Assembly: GCF_001613935.1 (NCBI RefSeq)
Contig: NZ_LQCI01000051.1
Span: 62,001 to 126,000, forward strand
Direction: 5' to 3'
Source of the DNA: Amycolatopsis regifaucium
GTDB taxonomy: Bacteria; Actinomycetota; Actinomycetes; Mycobacteriales; Pseudonocardiaceae
DNA: 64,000 nt
Shown: in pieces, positions 61,935 through 64,000 of the stretch
Layout of the letters: the number at the start of each line of letters is the position of its first letter
Numbering within the stretch: position 1 is the stretch's first letter
Position numbers and translations under genes: made by a program
The notes under the pieces: generated by a model
Told to the model about the DNA's origin: nothing
Seen by the model: the letters and a program-made list of their open reading frames with translations, nothing else
Database searches by the model: none

Positions 61935-63099
61935 CTCGGGTCACCTTGTCTCGTTCGAGCTGGTTGAGGATGGGGCCGGTCATGGCGGTCGTGACGAGGG
62001 CCATGATGACCATCGCGGTGTAGAACGCGCTGTCGATGACGCCGAGACCGAGCCCGATGCCGAGGAAGACGAGTTCGGTGACGCCGCGCGTGTTCATCAG
62101 GGTCGCGAAGACCGCGGCCGGACGGGGTGGCTGTCCGGCGAGACGGGCACCGAGGTACGCGCCGCCGCCTTTCGCGACGACCGCGACCGCGATGACGGCG
62201 AGGATTTCGGTGGCCAGGGTGCCGTCGAGGTCACCGAGATCGACCTTCCGTCCGATGAGGACGAAGTACAACGGCACCAGCAGGGACGCGGCCGGCGCGA
62301 TCAGGGCGGTGGGGTCGTGCCGGGACTGGGACCGGCCGACGGCCGCGCCGACGAGGAAGGCCCCGATCGCCGCGTGCAGGCCGATCGCGTCGGTCACCGC
62401 GGCCCCCGCGCAGGCGACGGCGACCATGGCCACGGCCGCCGTCGGCCCGGACAGGCGCGTCGTCGCCTGCCCGAACCACGGCCGCGAGAGGAGCAGCAGG
62501 CTCAGCACGAACGGAACAGCGACCAGGAGCGGCCAGACCCGCGCTCCACTGTGCACCGACGCGGTGACGAAGGCGAGCGCCGTCCACGCAGTGACGTCGG
62601 AGAGCGCGGCGGCGGTGAGCGCGCACCGGCCGAGGGAGTCGTCCGGCATCCGTCGTTCGGCCAGGATCCGCGCCAGGACGGGAAAGGCGGTCACCGCCAG
62701 CGCCGGCGCGGTGAACAGGACGAACGGCGTGACCCCGGCCGGGGCGTGACCGTCGGCGAGCAGAAGTGCCAGCAGCGCGCCGAGTACCAGCGGGACGACG
62801 GTCGCGCCGAGCGCGGGGACGAACGCCGTCTTGATCCGCGTCGCCGTCATCGACGGCGCGAGGCGGGCGCCGACACCGAACAGGAACAGGGCCAGGCCCA
62901 GCTGGGCGAGGGCGTCCAGGGTGGTGTCGACACCGCCGGGCAGACCGGGTCCGGATCGCAGGGCGACGCCGACGGCGAGGCCGCAGACGATCTCCCCGAG
63001 GACGGCCGGTTGCCCGAGCTTGGTGAAGACCCAGCCGAAGCACCGGGCCAGGCTCAGCAGTACGGCGAGCGCCGCGAGCAGCAGGGTGAGGTCAGGCAT
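61927..63099 (-). CDS. CPA2-type cation/proton antiporter
   Basis: 390 aa from ATG 63099, with an 8-nt overlap (ATGCCTGA) to the halogenase stop. About twelve hydrophobic helices cover the whole protein (LLLAALAVLLSLARCFGWVF, LGLALFLFGVGARLAPSM, PALAVTAFPVLARILAERRM, AIGAFLVGAAVGRSQSR). No RCK/TrkA nucleotide-binding domain follows. It exchanges a monovalent cation, or possibly a product, for protons. Glycopeptide antibiotic clusters often include an Na+/H+ antiporter of this type (known for the family; export of the compound itself is not proven). Confidence 0.9.
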   Translation of the reverse strand: MPDLTLLLAALAVLLSLARCFGWVFTKLGQPAVLGEIVCGLAVGVALRSGPGLPGGVDTTLDALAQLGLALFLFGVGARLAPSMTATRIKTAFVPALGATVVPLVLGALLALLLADGHAPAGVTPFVLFTAPALAVTAFPVLARILAERRMPDDSLGRCALTAAALSDVTAWTALAFVTASVHSGARVWPLLVAVPFVLSLLLLSRPWFGQATTRLSGPTAAVAMVAVACAGAAVTDAIGLHAAIGAFLVGAAVGRSQSRHDPTALIAPAASLLVPLYFVLIGRKVDLGDLDGTLATEILAVIAVAVVAKGGGAYLGARLAGQPPRPAAVFATLMNTRGVTELVFLGIGLGLGVIDSAFYTAMVIMALVTTAMTGPILNQLERDKVTRDA

Positions 63100-64000
63100 C
63101 GGGCACCCGCCACCGCCTGCCGTCCGCGGTGGGGACGAGTCCACCGGGGAACATCGGTGGCTCATCGCCCGCGGCACCGCCGAGCAACCCGCGCAACTGC
63201 AGTTGCACTCCTTCGGCGAGTACATTGCCGAACATCCCGCGGGAGAAGTCCTGTGAGGACACTCCCCCGACGAGGTCGGCGAAAGCTTCGTCAGCGGCTC
63301 CGTGACTGCTGATGAGTCGCCGCGCCTGCCGAAAATAGTCGTCTTCGCCGGTGTCCAGTTCGTAGAAGGTGAGGAGGAAGTCCCGGAACAGCGAGAATTC
63401 CCGGCGGTAACGGGCTTCGAATTCGGTGAAGCAGCGGCTCTCCTCGCCGAGACCGGCCAAGGTGGTGTTGATCGACCGGGCGGCCAGTAGCGCGCTGTAG
63501 GTCGCCAAGTGCACCCCCGAGGAGAACACCGGATCGATGAAGCACGCGGCGTCCCCGACGAGCACCATTCCCGGGCACCACAAGACGGTCCGGTCGTAGG
63601 AGTAGTCCTTTCGCACCCGGAGCCGGTCGTAAGGCGGTTCGGTCGCGCGGTGCGCGTCGCGGAGGAATTCGGCGATGAGTGGGCAATCATCGATCAGCGA
63701 GGCGTAAGCCACGTCGGGATCGCCCTGCACCCTGGTCGCCGATTCCTGTTTGACCACGGCTCCGACGCTGGTCAAGGTGTCCGAAAGCGGGATGTACCAG
63801 AACCAGCCGTCGGCGAACGACACGCACAGGATGTTCCCGGCGTGGGGCGCGGGCATCCGATGGCCGCCCTCGAAGTACCCGAACAGCGCCAGGTTCCGGA
63901 AATGCGGCGAATACTCGCGGGCGCCGCCGACATCGTGATGGAGCCTGCTGCCGTGCCCCGAGGCGTCCACGACGAAGCGGGCCGTCGCCAGCCGCTCACG
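63092..64000 (-). CDS. FAD-dependent halogenase, C-terminal part (cut by window end)
   Basis: About 302 residues up to the window edge; the N-terminal FAD motif lies outside. The sequence FVVDASGHGSRLHHDVGG, YSPHFRNLALFGYFEGGHRM, WYIPLSDTLTSVGAVV, RVRKDYSYDRTVLWCPGMVL, VGDAACFIDPVFSSGVHLAT and YSALLAARSIN closely resembles the phenol halogenases of glycopeptide clusters (BhaA/VhaA type), which chlorinate tyrosine held on a peptidyl carrier protein. The GDAACFIDPVFSSGVHLA block marks the halogenase FAD/halide region. It is the first visible gene of the halogenase-antiporter-lyase operon. Confidence 0.92.
   Translation of the reverse strand, partial: RERLATARFVVDASGHGSRLHHDVGGAREYSPHFRNLALFGYFEGGHRMPAPHAGNILCVSFADGWFWYIPLSDTLTSVGAVVKQESATRVQGDPDVAYASLIDDCPLIAEFLRDAHRATEPPYDRLRVRKDYSYDRTVLWCPGMVLVGDAACFIDPVFSSGVHLATYSALLAARSINTTLAGLGEESRCFTEFEARYRREFSLFRDFLLTFYELDTGEDDYFRQARRLISSHGAADEAFADLVGGVSSQDFSRGMFGNVLAEGVQLQLRGLLGGAAGDEPPMFPGGLVPTADGRRWRVPDA

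Overview
This is a high-GC actinobacterial chromosome segment. The dense GTG/TTG starts, Tat- and Sec-exported hydrolases, IclR/TetR/MarR/MerR regulators, nitrate reductase operon, three-gene Sdh operon and glycopeptide-type halogenase point to the Pseudonocardiaceae, most probably Amycolatopsis. The genus is an inference from gene content and recalled family resemblance; no search was run.

Layout. 0-5 kb: the 5' end of an aspartokinase, followed by decayed DNA holding an AraC-type remnant, a frameshifted and truncated cytochrome P450, a second AraC/GlxA-like remnant, an FG-GAP secreted protein and an IclR regulator. 5-12.5 kb: small membrane proteins, a 757-aa Orn/Lys/Arg decarboxylase, a DUF1232 protein, a DUF1330 protein, a translationally coupled RsbQ/RsbP-like pair and a NUDIX hydrolase. 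12.5-20 kb: exported hydrolases (a TAP-like peptidase and an S37-type tripeptidyl peptidase transcribed divergently, then a Tat-exported epoxide-hydrolase-like protein), a GNAT, an IclR regulator, a multiply frameshifted pseudogene and a lipoprotein. 20.2-28.5 kb: one giant 2767-aa SpvB/FG-GAP/RHS protein with a variable C-terminal toxin-like tip. 29.5-36.6 kb: narGHJI plus a coupled HPP-family membrane protein. 36.9-45.2 kb: a PQQ/sorbosone-dehydrogenase-like secreted protein, an HNH-like protein, an APH-fold kinase, an orphan secreted protein, an amidase and an unknown protein. 45.3-50.6 kb: a LysR regulator divergent from sdhCAB, then a MarR regulator divergent from a VOC protein across two perfect operators. 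50.7-56.6 kb: a short Rho paralogue, an operon of a HEAT protein and a MerR-HEAT regulator, a cupin, a TetR regulator with two operator-like sites, and small unknown genes. 57-60.4 kb: an alpha-lytic/streptogrisin-type protease and a divergent arsenic pair (ArsR-acetyltransferase fusion and ArsO-like flavoprotein). 60.5-64 kb: a minus-strand operon of FAD-dependent halogenase (cut by the window end), CPA2-type antiporter and tyrosine phenol-lyase-like enzyme, joined by two identical 8-nt overlaps; this looks like the edge of a specialised-metabolite cluster.

How genes work together. NarGHJI would form the quinol-nitrate reductase with its chaperone, and HPP is a candidate nitrate/nitrite transporter. 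SdhCAB forms a complete succinate:quinone oxidoreductase under a probable LysR switch. RsbQ and RsbP are expected to act together as an energy-stress phosphatase module. The halogenase, antiporter and lyase are co-translated and so probably belong to one pathway. A short dispersed element (core CGTGAGTGGCGATTCG) occurs three times, each copy at the 3' end of a gene and in the gene's orientation, once supplying the C-terminal codons. No tRNA, rRNA, CRISPR array, insertion sequence or phage was recognised.
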